A DNA stretch of 56,306 bases from Hymenobacter lapidarius (GCF_001816145.1 NZ_MDZB01000101.1:1-56306), one strand, 5' to 3'; numbered from the stretch's first letter, positions 34,139-42,359 are shown. Numbers and translations: made by a program. Notes: generated by a model from the letters alone, not told the origin.

Positions 34139-35077
34139 ATGGCCAAGAAAACCACTGCGCCCAAGCCGCAGCTCGTGCACATTAAGTCGTCCGGCGCGGG
34201 CTCCGATTCGCTTTCCAAGGCCCAGAAAGAGTTCAACCGCCTCACCAAACGCATTGCCCGGCTGGAAAAGGAGGTGGTTGATTTCCGCGAAACTGCTACT
34301 GCGATGCGGCAGCGCGTGCAAAACGAGTACCGTCCGCTGCAAGCCCGCCACAACGACGCCCGCGCCGCCCTGGTGCGCCAGCTCGACCAGGCGTTTGAAA
34401 CCCACAAGCTCACCAAAGGCGAAAAAAACAAGATTGCCGACCTCATCGCCCAGTGCGTCGACCTGCTCGAACGCGGCCACGCCGACCTTGCCCCCATCAT
34501 GGACAAGCACGCGCCGCCGCTCACGGCCGAAGAAGAAGTGGCCGCCGACCAGCACACTTCGGAGCTAATGAAGCAGCTATTCACCATGCAGTATGGCATC
34601 GAGTTCGACCCCAACGTAGACGTGAGCACGCAGGCAAAATTCATGGCCTACGTAGACCAGAAGATGGCCGAGCGCGAAGCCGAGTATGAGCAGCCGGAAG
34701 CCCAGGCCGCCAAGCGCCGCACCCGGCGCAAAAAGAGCCCGAAGCAGCAGGCCGCCGAGGAGCAGAAGCAGGCCGAGGAGAAGAACATCACCAAAGCCGT
34801 GCGCACGCTCTACATGGATTTGGTGAAGCACCTGCACCCCGACCTGGAGCCCGACGAAGCCGAAAAGCTGCGCAAAACCGAGCTACTCAAGCAGGTCACC
34901 ACCGCCTACCAGGCCAACGAGCTGCTCACCCTGCTGCGCCTGCAACTGGAGCTGCAGCGCATCGACCAAAGCCACCTCGAAAACCTGGCCGAAGGCCAAC
35001 TCAAATACTACAACAAGCTGCTGAAGGAGCAAACCCGTGAGCTGGACGAGGCCCTGCTGGCCGAGCAGCAGGACTAG
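34139..35077 (+). CDS. J-domain-containing protein ending at an in-frame amber codon
   Basis: 312 residues from ATG 34139 (MAKKTTAPKPQLVHIK). Long coiled-coil regions (QKEFNRLTKRIARLEKEV and a Gln/Glu/Lys-rich stretch RRKKSPKQQAAEEQKQ) precede a J-like domain with LYMDLVKHLHPDLEPDEAEK, HPD at residues 233-235, and LLKQVTTAYQANELLTLLRL. Such proteins may recruit DnaK. The TAG at 35075 is followed by 70 more sense codons in the same frame, so the natural product is probably 383 residues long and this is a shortened allele. Confidence 0.75.
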   Translation: MAKKTTAPKPQLVHIKSSGAGSDSLSKAQKEFNRLTKRIARLEKEVVDFRETATAMRQRVQNEYRPLQARHNDARAALVRQLDQAFETHKLTKGEKNKIADLIAQCVDLLERGHADLAPIMDKHAPPLTAEEEVAADQHTSELMKQLFTMQYGIEFDPNVDVSTQAKFMAYVDQKMAEREAEYEQPEAQAAKRRTRRKKSPKQQAAEEQKQAEEKNITKAVRTLYMDLVKHLHPDLEPDEAEKLRKTELLKQVTTAYQANELLTLLRLQLELQRIDQSHLENLAEGQLKYYNKLLKEQTRELDEALLAEQQD

Positions 35078-35290
35078 TCGGCCTTTACCGGCAAGCCCTA
35101 CTACTACACCCCCACGCCCGTTGCGATGGAGCTGGACTACCAGTACCAGAAATCTGGCCTGGACTACAAAATCAAGCAGCTGGAAGCCGAGGTGCTGGCC
35201 TTCAGCCACGACCCGGCGGCGCTGAAAGCTTTTCTGAAAACCCACAAGGTTCCGAAGGCGGGCACGGGTCCGCTGATTTTCGGGCTGTAA
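35078..35290 (+). pseudogene. In-frame continuation of the J-domain gene beyond TAG
   Basis: Seventy codons in the same frame as the upstream gene, with protein-like content (FTGKPYYYTPTP, MELDYQYQKSGLDYKIKQLE, HDPAALKAFLKTHKVP) and a final stop TAA 35288-35290. Typical C-terminal tail separated only by the single amber codon. Could be reached by stop read-through or suppression, or be dead sequence. Confidence 0.65.
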
Positions 35291-35358
35291 AGAGAATTCC
35301 GATAGCGGGCTCCGCTGCACTAAACCCGCACCCGCTGCCGGAAAAAAGCCACACCAGC

Positions 35359-35730
35359 TTAAGCCACACCGATGCGCCGGGCCACCCGCTCAAAAAATGG
35401 CATGCTGTGCAGCGCGGCAAACTCCTGGATGTGGCTGAGCAACCGGGTTTCCTCGGCCGCGTCGGTGCCGGTGGCAAAGTGCAACTCCACCATCCAGATG
35501 TGCACCTGGTAATAGTCGAGCAGCCAGCTGTGGGTTTCCAGCTGAAACAGGTCCTGCACGCTGGGAACCGAGGCCCGGCTGTGATGGGTACGTAGCTGGG
35601 CTACCGCATAAAAAGCCCGCAGCAATTCATTGTACACGTTGTGCTCCAGCGTAGCCAGCTCGGGGCATTGCTCCTGCGTAAACTCCAGCCACTCCAGCAG
35701 CAAGCCAAACTGGCTGGTCAGAAACACGGC
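35359..35730 (-). pseudogene. 3' fragment of an unrecognised gene
   Basis: About 120 residues look like genuine protein on the minus strand: FGLLLEWLEFTQEQCPELA, VYNELLRAFYAVAQLRTHH, VQDLFQLETHSWLLDYYQVH, FFERVARRIGVA. Upstream of about 35730 the frame stays open, but its content is the antisense of the MORN-type gene. So the 5' part of the gene is missing and the remainder has been joined head to head to another gene fragment. No start is visible. Confidence 0.55.
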
Positions 35731-36219
35731 TACTACCGCGAGTACCACCCCGACAGTGGCCGGCTGGCCACGGCCTATCACTACTGCCACGGCAAGCGCC
35801 ACGGCCAGCGCCACGGCCAGTGCGAGGACTATGTGGAATGGGGCGCCAAAAGCTGCCCGGCGGCGGTGCTGCACTACCGGAAAGGCCAGCGCCACGGCGC
35901 TGCCGTGCACTATGCTGCCTGGGGCAAAGAGCAGGAAGGCGCTTACGCCCACGACCTGCGCGTGGGCCGGTGGGTGAACTACCACTCCGATGGCTCGCTC
36001 GACATTTGCCACTACAAAGCCGGCCGGCTCCACGGCGAGTTTATGACCTACGGCCCCGATGGGCGGGAGCAAAACCGCTTGTTTTACCAGAACGACAAGC
36101 CCCTCACCGGCACCCGCACCGAATACTACGCCGATGGTAAAACCCGCCAGAAAATCAGCTACGCGGCTGGTCGTCGGCAAAAATGGTCAAAAAGCTGGTA
36201 CAGCCTACGCGCCGTTTAG
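35715..36219 (+). pseudogene. MORN-repeat (YwqK-type) protein, 5' truncated
   Basis: From about 35715 the plus strand reads as MORN-like repeats: GQKHGYYREYHPDSGRLATA, HGKRHGQRHGQCEDYVEW, RKGQRHGAAVHYAAWGKEQE, RVGRWVNYHSDGSLDICHYK, RLHGEFMTYGPDGREQNRLF. The family includes the so-called YwqK antitoxins. The frame is open upstream but there it is the antisense of the minus-strand fragment, and I see no good start codon. Probably a fragment left by a deletion or inversion. Confidence 0.6.
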
Positions 36220-36484
36220 CCGCGCACCTTTTTGGCTGCTGTGGTGCCCCTGCTGCTGCACGGCAATACCCAAAAGCCGGCCTGTGCCAGCCGCGCCCGG
36301 CACTTGCTCGGGGCTGATGGCCTGGCCACAAAAGACCTGGCGTGAAAACAGCCTGCACGGGCAGTAGCGGCAGTACAATCCGTGAGCGACCCGGCGAATG
36401 GCCGGAGTGGGGCAAAACGAACTTGTTTCGGGGGGAGAGGTGTTAAAATCGGTGCCCAAAACGCACCGCAACCGCTTCCGGGCG

Positions 36485-36492
36485 TAAATTTG
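36485..36492 (+). promoter_or_regulatory. -7 box (TAAATTTG) of the transglutaminase-like gene
   Basis: Perfect TAnnTTTG 24 bp before ATG 36516. The preceding 36220-36480 stretch has no convincing gene. Confidence 0.5.
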
Positions 36493-36515
36493 CGGGGCTG
36501 TGCTACCCCTGCGTA

Positions 36516-37349
36516 ATGACAAACAAAGAAATCAAAGCCCTAATCTCGCTGCTCGACGACCCGGAAGTGGCGCCGCAAATTCAGGACAAAATCCAGAATT
36601 TAGGAGAAAGCATCATCCCGTTTCTGGAGGAGTCGTGGGAGGAAACCCTCGACGGCCAGCAGCAGCAGCGGCTGGAGGACCTGATTCACCACCTGCAGTT
36701 TGAGGGCCTGCAGCAGCGCCTGCGGGTGTGGCGCGAGGCCGGCGCCACCGACCTGCTGGAGGGCATGTGGCTGCTCAATACGTATCAATACCCCGATGCC
36801 GACCTCCAGGCCCTAAACCGCGCCATTGAGCAGCTGCGCTTCGAGGCTTGGACCGCCCTGCGCCCCGATATGCACCCCGCCGACCAGGTGCAGGCCCTGA
36901 ACCACGTCATGTTCCGGGTGCACAAGTTCGCAGCCAACACCCAGCATTTCCACTCGCCGGCCAATACGATGCTGCAGCGCGTGATTGAGACCAAGCGCGG
37001 CAACCCGCTCACGCTTTGCGTGATTTACCTGCTGGTGGCCCAGCGGCTGCACCTGCCCGTGTTTGGGGTAAACCTGCCCAACCTGTTTGTGTTGACGTTC
37101 CGGCCCGAGCTGCCAGGGGCCGAGCCGTTCTACATCAACTGTTACAACCGTGGCTTGGTGCTCTCGCGCACCGATATCGAGCACTACGTGGGCCAGCTCA
37201 ATATTTCCTCGAACCCGATTTTCTACGAGCCCTGCACCAACCTGGACATTGTGCGGCGCGCCCTGCGCAACCTGCAAATGAGCTTCGAGAAGCTACAGGA
37301 ACCCGTGAAGGCGACCGAGGTGGCCGTCCTGCTCAGCATTCTGGAATAA
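36516..37349 (+). CDS. SirB1-type transglutaminase-like protein
   Basis: 277 residues from ATG 36516 (MTNKEIKALISLLDDP). A helical N-terminal half (HEAT-like: APQIQDKIQNLGESIIPFLEE) precedes the SirB1/transglutaminase-core-2 region: TMLQRVIETKRGNPLTLCVIYLLVAQRLHLPVFGVNLPNLFVL (conserved RGNP-L-C and LP). The proline-rich loop has LPNLF in place of the usual LPGHF. Cytoplasmic; biochemical role not known. Convergent with the redoxin gene 8 bp downstream. Confidence 0.82.
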   Translation: MTNKEIKALISLLDDPEVAPQIQDKIQNLGESIIPFLEESWEETLDGQQQQRLEDLIHHLQFEGLQQRLRVWREAGATDLLEGMWLLNTYQYPDADLQALNRAIEQLRFEAWTALRPDMHPADQVQALNHVMFRVHKFAANTQHFHSPANTMLQRVIETKRGNPLTLCVIYLLVAQRLHLPVFGVNLPNLFVLTFRPELPGAEPFYINCYNRGLVLSRTDIEHYVGQLNISSNPIFYEPCTNLDIVRRALRNLQMSFEKLQEPVKATEVAVLLSILE

Positions 37350-37357
37350 GCAGGCAA

Positions 37358-37945
37358 TTACTGCGTCTTGATTCTCAGGCCAGCGGCGCGTTTTTCTTCT
37401 ACGCCAGCGGGGCGGCCGGCCAGCAGGTTGTCGAGCACTTGCTTGAGGTAGGCCTGCTGCACGCTGCCCGCTACCTGCGGGTTGTCGTCAACGGCGCCCC
37501 GGTAGCGGATGGCGAAGCCTCCCGCCGTGGGTTGCAGCACCACCACTTCGGTGGTTTTGGTGGCGCCGAGCAGCGTGCTCACCTGCAGACTGCCATCGGT
37601 GAGGGTGGGCAGGTCGAGCTTGCCGGGCGCCGTGCTGCTGCCGGACTCGGTGTAGATGGGGGCGTTGATGAACAGAAACTCAACTCCCTTGGCGTCGTAG
37701 GCGCTGTTGAGCGCGGCCAGCCGGCCCTGGTAAGCCAGCGAGAAAGGACAGGCGGGGTTCAAAAACACCACCACCACGGCCTTCTTGCCCGCGTAGCTTT
37801 TCAGCGACACGTTGGAGTTGGTAGCGGTTTTGAGCGTGAAATCGGCAACGGTACTGCCCACCGACTGGGCGCGTGCCACGCCCACGGCCATGGTCACGGC
37901 AAGCAGCGCCACGGCGGTAAGAAGGGGAATTCGGCGAAAATACAT
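37358..37945 (-). CDS. Secreted redoxin (AhpC/TSA-like) domain protein
   Basis: 195 residues. Signal peptide MYFRRIPLLTAVALLAVTMAVGVARAQ. Peroxiredoxin/thioredoxin-like fold: GSTVADFTLKTATNSNVSL, KKAVVVVFLNPACPFSLAYQG with a single Cys in NPACPFS, and EFLFINAPIY. The resolving Cys of a CxxC site is absent, so it resembles one-Cys periplasmic redoxins. Function as a peroxidase or reductase cannot be decided. Same strand as the PPTase gene upstream. Confidence 0.82.
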   Translation of the reverse strand: MYFRRIPLLTAVALLAVTMAVGVARAQSVGSTVADFTLKTATNSNVSLKSYAGKKAVVVVFLNPACPFSLAYQGRLAALNSAYDAKGVEFLFINAPIYTESGSSTAPGKLDLPTLTDGSLQVSTLLGATKTTEVVVLQPTAGGFAIRYRGAVDDNPQVAGSVQQAYLKQVLDNLLAGRPAGVEEKRAAGLRIKTQ

Positions 37946-37985
37946 GGCGGTAAGGTAAGGCTTGTGGGGGAGGGCGTGCCGAAGG

Positions 37986-38675
37986 CTACGGGTCAGATTG
38001 GTGAGAGTACGTGAGAACGTAGCCCGGCGACGGTTGTGAATAGCAAATGCAGTGCCGGGTATGAGCGCCGCCCACTACCAACGTAGCGGGGATTTCGCCG
38101 GATTCCCCGGGCTCGAAGGTACCAAGCAGCAGCTGGGTTTTGAAAACGATGCCCCGCTGCCCCGCCAGCTTGTACAGGGTCTCTTTGGCGCTCCACAGCA
38201 GGGTGTAGTGCGCAGGCGCTGATGCATGGGCGGCCGGCGCGGCAGCCTGCGCTGCGGCCCATTCATCAGCGTTCAGAAACTTGCTGGCCAGCCGCTGGGC
38301 CTTGTCCCGAATCATCTCCACATCGATGCCCACGCGGGCGCCCTGTGCCAGCACCGCCGCTACCCACACGCCCGAATGCGACAGGGACAAGGCAGAATGC
38401 ACCCCGCCGCCCGCCAGCCAGGGGCGTCCGGTGGCATCGTTGTGCACCACCACGCCGGCCTCGTCGGCCGTGCCGGTGCTGCGGAGCAGCTCGTGGGCCA
38501 GCACCCGGCCGGCCAGCCACTGGGCCTGGCGCGTGGCATCGGCGGTGGCGGGCACCAGCGCCCGGTACGCTTCCGGCTGCGGCAACGCGCGCCACAGGTC
38601 GGTGGGGGTTTCGGTGAGGTGCCAAAGGCCCAGCACGGCAGTAGGAGAGAGGCGCTGAAGGGTGTGCAGGGGCAT
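37986..38675 (-). CDS. 4'-phosphopantetheinyl transferase superfamily protein
   Basis: 229 residues from ATG 38675 (MPLHTLQRLSPTA). Sfp-type pseudo-dimer: first-half motif RPWLAGGGVHSALSLSHSG, Mg-binding GARVGIDVEMIRDKAQRLASKF (in parts) and second-half LLWSAKETLYKLAGQRGI with the conserved WSAKE-x-x-YK. Transfers phosphopantetheine from CoA to carrier proteins of fatty-acid or secondary-metabolite synthesis. No carrier protein or synthase gene is adjacent, so the target cannot be named. Confidence 0.9.
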   Translation of the reverse strand: MPLHTLQRLSPTAVLGLWHLTETPTDLWRALPQPEAYRALVPATADATRQAQWLAGRVLAHELLRSTGTADEAGVVVHNDATGRPWLAGGGVHSALSLSHSGVWVAAVLAQGARVGIDVEMIRDKAQRLASKFLNADEWAAAQAAAPAAHASAPAHYTLLWSAKETLYKLAGQRGIVFKTQLLLGTFEPGESGEIPATLVVGGAHTRHCICYSQPSPGYVLTYSHQSDP

Positions 38676-38805
38676 TAAAGAGAGGGAGTGAATGGGCCGC
38701 AATAGCGTGGTGCCGATGGGGAGAATAAGCCGCGGGCAGCTTGCAGCCAGCTGCTGCGCACTGCTGCCCACTGGCCATTTGCCGCGAACTACTCCCTGGC
38801 AAAGC

Positions 38806-38813
38806 TACCTTTG
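38806..38813 (+). promoter_or_regulatory. -7 box (TACCTTTG) of the WD40 gene
   Basis: Perfect TAnnTTTG ending 10 bp before ATG 38824, implying a leaderless or nearly leaderless transcript. Confidence 0.55.
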
Positions 38814-38823
38814 TGCCGCTCGT

Positions 38824-39756
38824 ATGTCCGAAATTTTCCGCCCGTCCGTTACCAAAATAGCCACCCTGGCTGGCCACCGCGACGCGGTGTATGCCCTGAC
38901 GGGCGGCTCGGACAGCGCTATTTACTCGGGTAGTGCCGACGGCATGGTGGTGGGCTGGAACGCCGCCGAGCCCGACCGGGACGGCGAGCTGTTGGCCCGC
39001 GTGGAGAATTCGGTGTACGCCCTGCGCCACCTGCCCGCGTTGGATATGCTGGTGCTAGGGCACAATTTTCAGGGCATTCAGGCCATTGGTCTGGCCCAGC
39101 GGCAGCTGGTGCACGCCACGGCCCTGCCTCCGGTGGCCATCTTTGAGATGGTGTATTCCGAAATCCGGCAGCGGCTGTATGTGGCCCTGGGCGATGGTAC
39201 CCTGGCCGTGCTGAGCGTACCCGACTTCCGGCTGGAAAAGCTCCTGCGCCTTGCCGACAAAAGCCTGCGCTGCCTGGCCCTGCACGAAGGCCGCGACGAG
39301 CTGGCCGTGGGCAGCTCCGATACGCGCACTTATATCCTGGACCTGGACTCGCTGGAAACCCGCTACACCCTGGGCGAAAGCACTAATTCGGTATTTTCGG
39401 TGGCTTTTTCGTTCGATGGCACCCAGCTATTTACTGCCGGCCGCGATGCCCAAATCCGAACCTGGGACGTGGCGGCGGGCTATGCCCTCACCACCACCGT
39501 GCCGGCCCACATGTACACCATCAACCATTTGGCCTTCAGCCCCGATGGCCGCTACCTGGCTTCCTGCAGCCTCGATAAAAGCATAAAGCTGTGGGATGCG
39601 GCCACCATGACCCTGCTGCGCGTGCTCGACCGGGCCCGGGCGGCGGGACACGGCACGTCCGTGAATCGGCTGGTTTGGCCGGGCACTGAAAACCGGCTAG
39701 TTTCGTGTAGCGACGACCGGAGCTTGGCTGTGTGGCAATTAACAGTTGGCAATTAA
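38824..39756 (+). CDS. WD40-repeat protein
   Basis: 310 residues from ATG 38824 (MSEIFRPSVTKIATLAGH). About seven WD40 blades: TLAGHRDAVYALTGGSDSAIYSGSADG at the start, SVAFSFDGTQLFTAGRDAQIRTWDV, HLAFSPDGRYLASCSLDKSIKLWDA and RLVSCSDDRSLAVWQL at the end. A propeller scaffold, cytoplasmic, partner unknown. The last codons (TVGN and stop) fall in a dispersed repeat of AATTAACAGT words, so the natural C-terminus may have been altered by it. Confidence 0.88.
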   Translation: MSEIFRPSVTKIATLAGHRDAVYALTGGSDSAIYSGSADGMVVGWNAAEPDRDGELLARVENSVYALRHLPALDMLVLGHNFQGIQAIGLAQRQLVHATALPPVAIFEMVYSEIRQRLYVALGDGTLAVLSVPDFRLEKLLRLADKSLRCLALHEGRDELAVGSSDTRTYILDLDSLETRYTLGESTNSVFSVAFSFDGTQLFTAGRDAQIRTWDVAAGYALTTTVPAHMYTINHLAFSPDGRYLASCSLDKSIKLWDAATMTLLRVLDRARAAGHGTSVNRLVWPGTENRLVSCSDDRSLAVWQLTVGN

Positions 39757-39838
39757 CAGTGAACAGTTAGCATAAAACCTGCTTGACGCGCACTTTATCT
39801 CCTAATCTGTTCATTGCTCACTGATAACTGCTAACTGA
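39735..39838. repeat. AACAGTT/AACTGTT-type repeat cluster
   Basis: GGCAATTAACAGT occurs twice in tandem (from 39735) followed by GAACAGTTAGC, and 50 nt on by TGTTCATTGCTCACTGATAACTGCTAACTG, which pairs imperfectly with it. Spans from inside the WD40 stop to just before the DivIVA-like ATG. Confidence 0.5.
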
Positions 39839-39842
39839 AAAT

Positions 39843-40910
39843 ATGAAAATTACCGCCCTCGATATCCGCCAGAAAACGTTTGAAAAATCCTTTCGCGGGA
39901 TTGATAAAGACGAGGTGCAGGCCTTCTTAAATACCGTTTCGCAGCAGTGGGAGCGGCTGGGCGACGAAAACCGCGAGCTGCGCCTCAAGCTGGAGCACGC
40001 CCAGCAGGACGTGCAAAAGATGCGCGAGGTAGAAAGCAGCCTCTACCGCACCCTAAAAACGGCCGAAGACACCGGCAACAACATCACCGAGCAAGCCCAG
40101 CGCGACGCCGACCTGCGCATCCGCGAAGCCCAGTTTCAGGCCGAGCAGCTGCTGACCGAAGCCCGCCAGCGCGCCCGCGCCGTGGTAGACGAAGCCTACC
40201 AGCAGGCCGAGAAAACGGTATCGGAAATGCAGCGCGAGGTTTCGGGCCTTGGCCAGGAGTGCCAGCGCCTGGAGCAGCAGCTCGACGGCCTGGCCCGCGA
40301 CCTGCACCACCTCGCCTCCGATGCCCTGGACAAGGTGGAAAAAGCCCGCAGCCGGCCCAAGGGCAGCACGGCAGCCATCCTTTCGCGGGCGGCGCGCGTA
40401 CAAGTGGAAAGGCCGAAAGAAACGGCCGTTGACCCCACTCCTGAGCCCACTCCCGCCATGCAGGTTACTTCTTCCTCCGCCATTTTGCCGGCTGCCGCTG
40501 TTGCTGCTGCCACGCCCGCGTCGTTCGCGCCGGGTGCCCGCAGCCGCTCAGAAGAGCAGCTGGAGCGCACCGCCGAAACCACCGGCTACAACCCCAAGCC
40601 CGGCCAGCAGCCCGACCCCTACACCACGCCCGACCCCTACACCACGCCCAACCCCGACATTGAACGGCCCGACGCGCCCGCCGAAAACCCCGGCATTGCG
40701 CCCGCGCCCCACATCGACCAGCCCGAGCCTTCGCAGGTGCCGCATCCCGGCGCGCCTCGCGTAGACCCCACCGAGCCCGAAATTCGCCCCATTGGCCCCG
40801 ACCGGCCCGAAATCACCCAGCCTTCGCCGAGCATCCACCCCGGCATGGCCGCCACCGCTGCGCCAGCCGCGGTAGCCGTAGCAGAAAAGTCGTTTTTCGA
40901 CGAAATTTAG
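39843..40910 (+). CDS. DivIVA-domain protein
   Basis: 355 residues. The N-terminal DivIVA lipid-binding signature is clear: MKITALDIRQKTFEKSFRGI followed by DEVQAFLNTVSQQWE. A long coiled coil follows up to about residue 170 (ENRELRLKLEHAQQDVQKM, EAQFQAEQLLTEARQRARAVV). The last 180 residues are Pro-rich and disordered with tandem DPYTTP repeats (near 40615) and end in SFFDEI. Such proteins mark curved membrane or poles and organise cell growth. Followed by a terminator. Confidence 0.9.
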   Translation: MKITALDIRQKTFEKSFRGIDKDEVQAFLNTVSQQWERLGDENRELRLKLEHAQQDVQKMREVESSLYRTLKTAEDTGNNITEQAQRDADLRIREAQFQAEQLLTEARQRARAVVDEAYQQAEKTVSEMQREVSGLGQECQRLEQQLDGLARDLHHLASDALDKVEKARSRPKGSTAAILSRAARVQVERPKETAVDPTPEPTPAMQVTSSSAILPAAAVAAATPASFAPGARSRSEEQLERTAETTGYNPKPGQQPDPYTTPDPYTTPNPDIERPDAPAENPGIAPAPHIDQPEPSQVPHPGAPRVDPTEPEIRPIGPDRPEITQPSPSIHPGMAATAAPAAVAVAEKSFFDEI

Positions 40911-40947
40911 ACCGCGGATTTATTGGATTCTATAGTTGATTCTGGAA

Positions 40948-40981
40948 AAGACCTGCTGTGATGGCAGGTCTTCTTTTTTTG
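40948..40981 (+). terminator. Intrinsic terminator of the DivIVA-like gene
   Basis: AAGACCTGC (40948-40956) and GCAGGTCTT (40964-40972) with a 7-nt loop, then CTTTTTTT. Confidence 0.85.
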
Positions 40982-41140
40982 TGGTCGACTTTTGTTCCGT
41001 GGTAGCGGAATAATCTGGTTTCAGTTGTTAGCTATTAGTGTTTTGGGAGCCCCGACCAGCAGATTGCAGCGACTCGTTGGCAACACCATTTATTTTCAAA
41101 CGACTACGTAGCGCGCAGTTCACCATTTCACCACCACCGC

Positions 41141-41512
41141 ATGGGCCAGATTGCACTTGAAGGATTGGAGTTTTTTGCTTTTCACGGCTACTACGACGAA
41201 GAGCAGAAAATGGGAAATAAGTACGGCGTGGACCTGTACATCAGCACCAATCTGCTGGCCGCGGGCGAGTCGGACAAGCTGCAGCAAACGGTGAACTACG
41301 AAGTGCTGTACCGGCTGGTGGCGGAAGAAATGCTGGCCCCAGCGCGCCTTCTGGAGCACGTGGCCCACCGCGTACTGGACCGCATCATGGCCGAATTGCC
41401 GCACGTGCGCAAGGTGAAAGTGAGCGTGAGCAAGTTCAACCCGCCGCTGGGCGGCATCTGCCACCGGGCGCGCGTCACGCTGACGCGGCGCCGCAAGCAG
41501 GCCGCCAGCTAA
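41141..41512 (+). CDS. folB: Dihydroneopterin aldolase
   Basis: 123 residues. Cleaves dihydroneopterin to 6-hydroxymethyl-dihydropterin in folate synthesis. Signatures: IALEGLEFFAFHGYYDEEQKMG (N-terminal strand with the conserved HGYY-x-E), the VNYEVLYRLVAEEM helix with Tyr, and LLEHVAHRVLDRIMAE with the conserved Glu. C-terminal KFNPPLGG contains the usual KP-like loop. Octameric cytoplasmic enzyme. Stands apart from folE, which is at 17 kb. Confidence 0.95.
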   Translation: MGQIALEGLEFFAFHGYYDEEQKMGNKYGVDLYISTNLLAAGESDKLQQTVNYEVLYRLVAEEMLAPARLLEHVAHRVLDRIMAELPHVRKVKVSVSKFNPPLGGICHRARVTLTRRRKQAAS

Positions 41513-41519
41513 GAACGTA

Positions 41520-42206
41520 TCAGGAAGAGGTAGCTGCCTGAATCTGGGTCTGGAGCAGGTCCTGTGCCCGGCGAAAGTCGGCTGCCCGCCCGTTGGTGCT
41601 GATGTAGCCAAATAGTGTATCGCGGCTGATATCGGCTCGCGTGATGGTGACACCGTTGCCAGCCGCCGGGTCGGGCAAGTGGTAGAGCCGGCGAAGTGCC
41701 GCCAGGGCGTGGTACCGCACCAAATATTGCTGGTGGGCCACCAGTTCCAATAGCTGAGCCGGTACCCGCGGGTCGAGTTGGCCACGAGTGAAGTAGGTCC
41801 CCAAGCCGATGGCCAAACGGTAGAGCTGTCCCTCAGAGAGCTTGTTGCTAGACAAGAGAGCCAGCACCCGGTCAGTAGCCAAGGCAGCCGGGTCGATGCT
41901 GGCTATTGCGCCCAGGGCGTAAATGCCGAAGCTCATCAGATTGTCGTGGAGCACGGGCAGGCTGGCGCGGCTGCGCAGGTGCCCTAGTCCCAGCACGGCC
42001 CGCGGATCGGCGGTCTGGGCGCGCAGGGCTTGGCAAAGCTCAGCCTGGGCCAAGAGGCGGTGGTGGGGCGTTAGCCGGTCGAGGACGCTAAAATTGGCAT
42101 CGTAGCCACCGTGCCAGCCCAAGTAGTGGTCATAGGGTCCAAAGAAGGCGCGGCGAAAGTCCTCAAGCGGGTCAGGACCCGGCACAAGAAGTAGTGGGTT
42201 TTGCAT
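41520..42206 (-). CDS. HEAT-like repeat protein of unknown function
   Basis: 228 residues from ATG 42206. All-helical, Leu/Ala-rich, with repeated helix pairs (LLAQAELCQALRAQTADP, LPVLHDNLMSFGIYALGAIA, LVRYHALAALRRLYHLPDP) that resemble HEAT or armadillo repeats. No catalytic motif. Convergent with folB (8 bp apart) and divergent from blaI. A small palindrome, TTGAGATA-TTC-TATCTCAA (42206-42224), overlaps its start codon. Role unknown. Confidence 0.7.
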   Translation of the reverse strand: MQNPLLLVPGPDPLEDFRRAFFGPYDHYLGWHGGYDANFSVLDRLTPHHRLLAQAELCQALRAQTADPRAVLGLGHLRSRASLPVLHDNLMSFGIYALGAIASIDPAALATDRVLALLSSNKLSEGQLYRLAIGLGTYFTRGQLDPRVPAQLLELVAHQQYLVRYHALAALRRLYHLPDPAAGNGVTITRADISRDTLFGYISTNGRAADFRRAQDLLQTQIQAATSS

Positions 42207-42259
42207 TGAGATATTCTATCTCAAATTAATGCAATGAAATACAGAGTGTTACTATGTTA

Positions 42260-42350
42260 TACGAATGACTTCGTAGTTAATTCTTGCAACTACGAAGTCA
42301 TTCGTACCATCTTTGCCGCACACTACGAAATTCTTCGTAGATGCTTCGTA
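42260..42350 (+). promoter_or_regulatory. Three tandem BlaI-type operators (TACGAA-N4-TTCGTA)
   Basis: Perfect copies at 42260-42275 (spacer TGAC), 42291-42306 (GTCA) and 42324-42339 (ATTC), start-to-start spacing 31 and 33 bp, plus a half site TTCGTA at 42345-42350. The first two together form a 19-bp perfect inverted repeat (42260-42278 / 42288-42306). They end next to a -7-like TATCTTTC (42349-42356) just before ATG 42360, as expected for a BlaI repressor acting on its own operon. Confidence 0.85.
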
Positions 42351-42359
42351 TCTTTCAGC

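Noticed and set aside
36205..36522. Minus-strand frame with a Cys-rich stretch (LYCRYCPCRLFSRQVFC)
   Set aside because: The cluster of Cys could suggest a zinc-binding peptide, but there is no clear start, no promoter and the rest reads like noise; it overlaps the promoter of the next gene.
40612..40647. Tandem CCCGACCCCTACACCACG repeat as a possible minisatellite or CRISPR-like element
   Set aside because: Only two copies, in frame within the Pro-rich DivIVA tail; no spacers.
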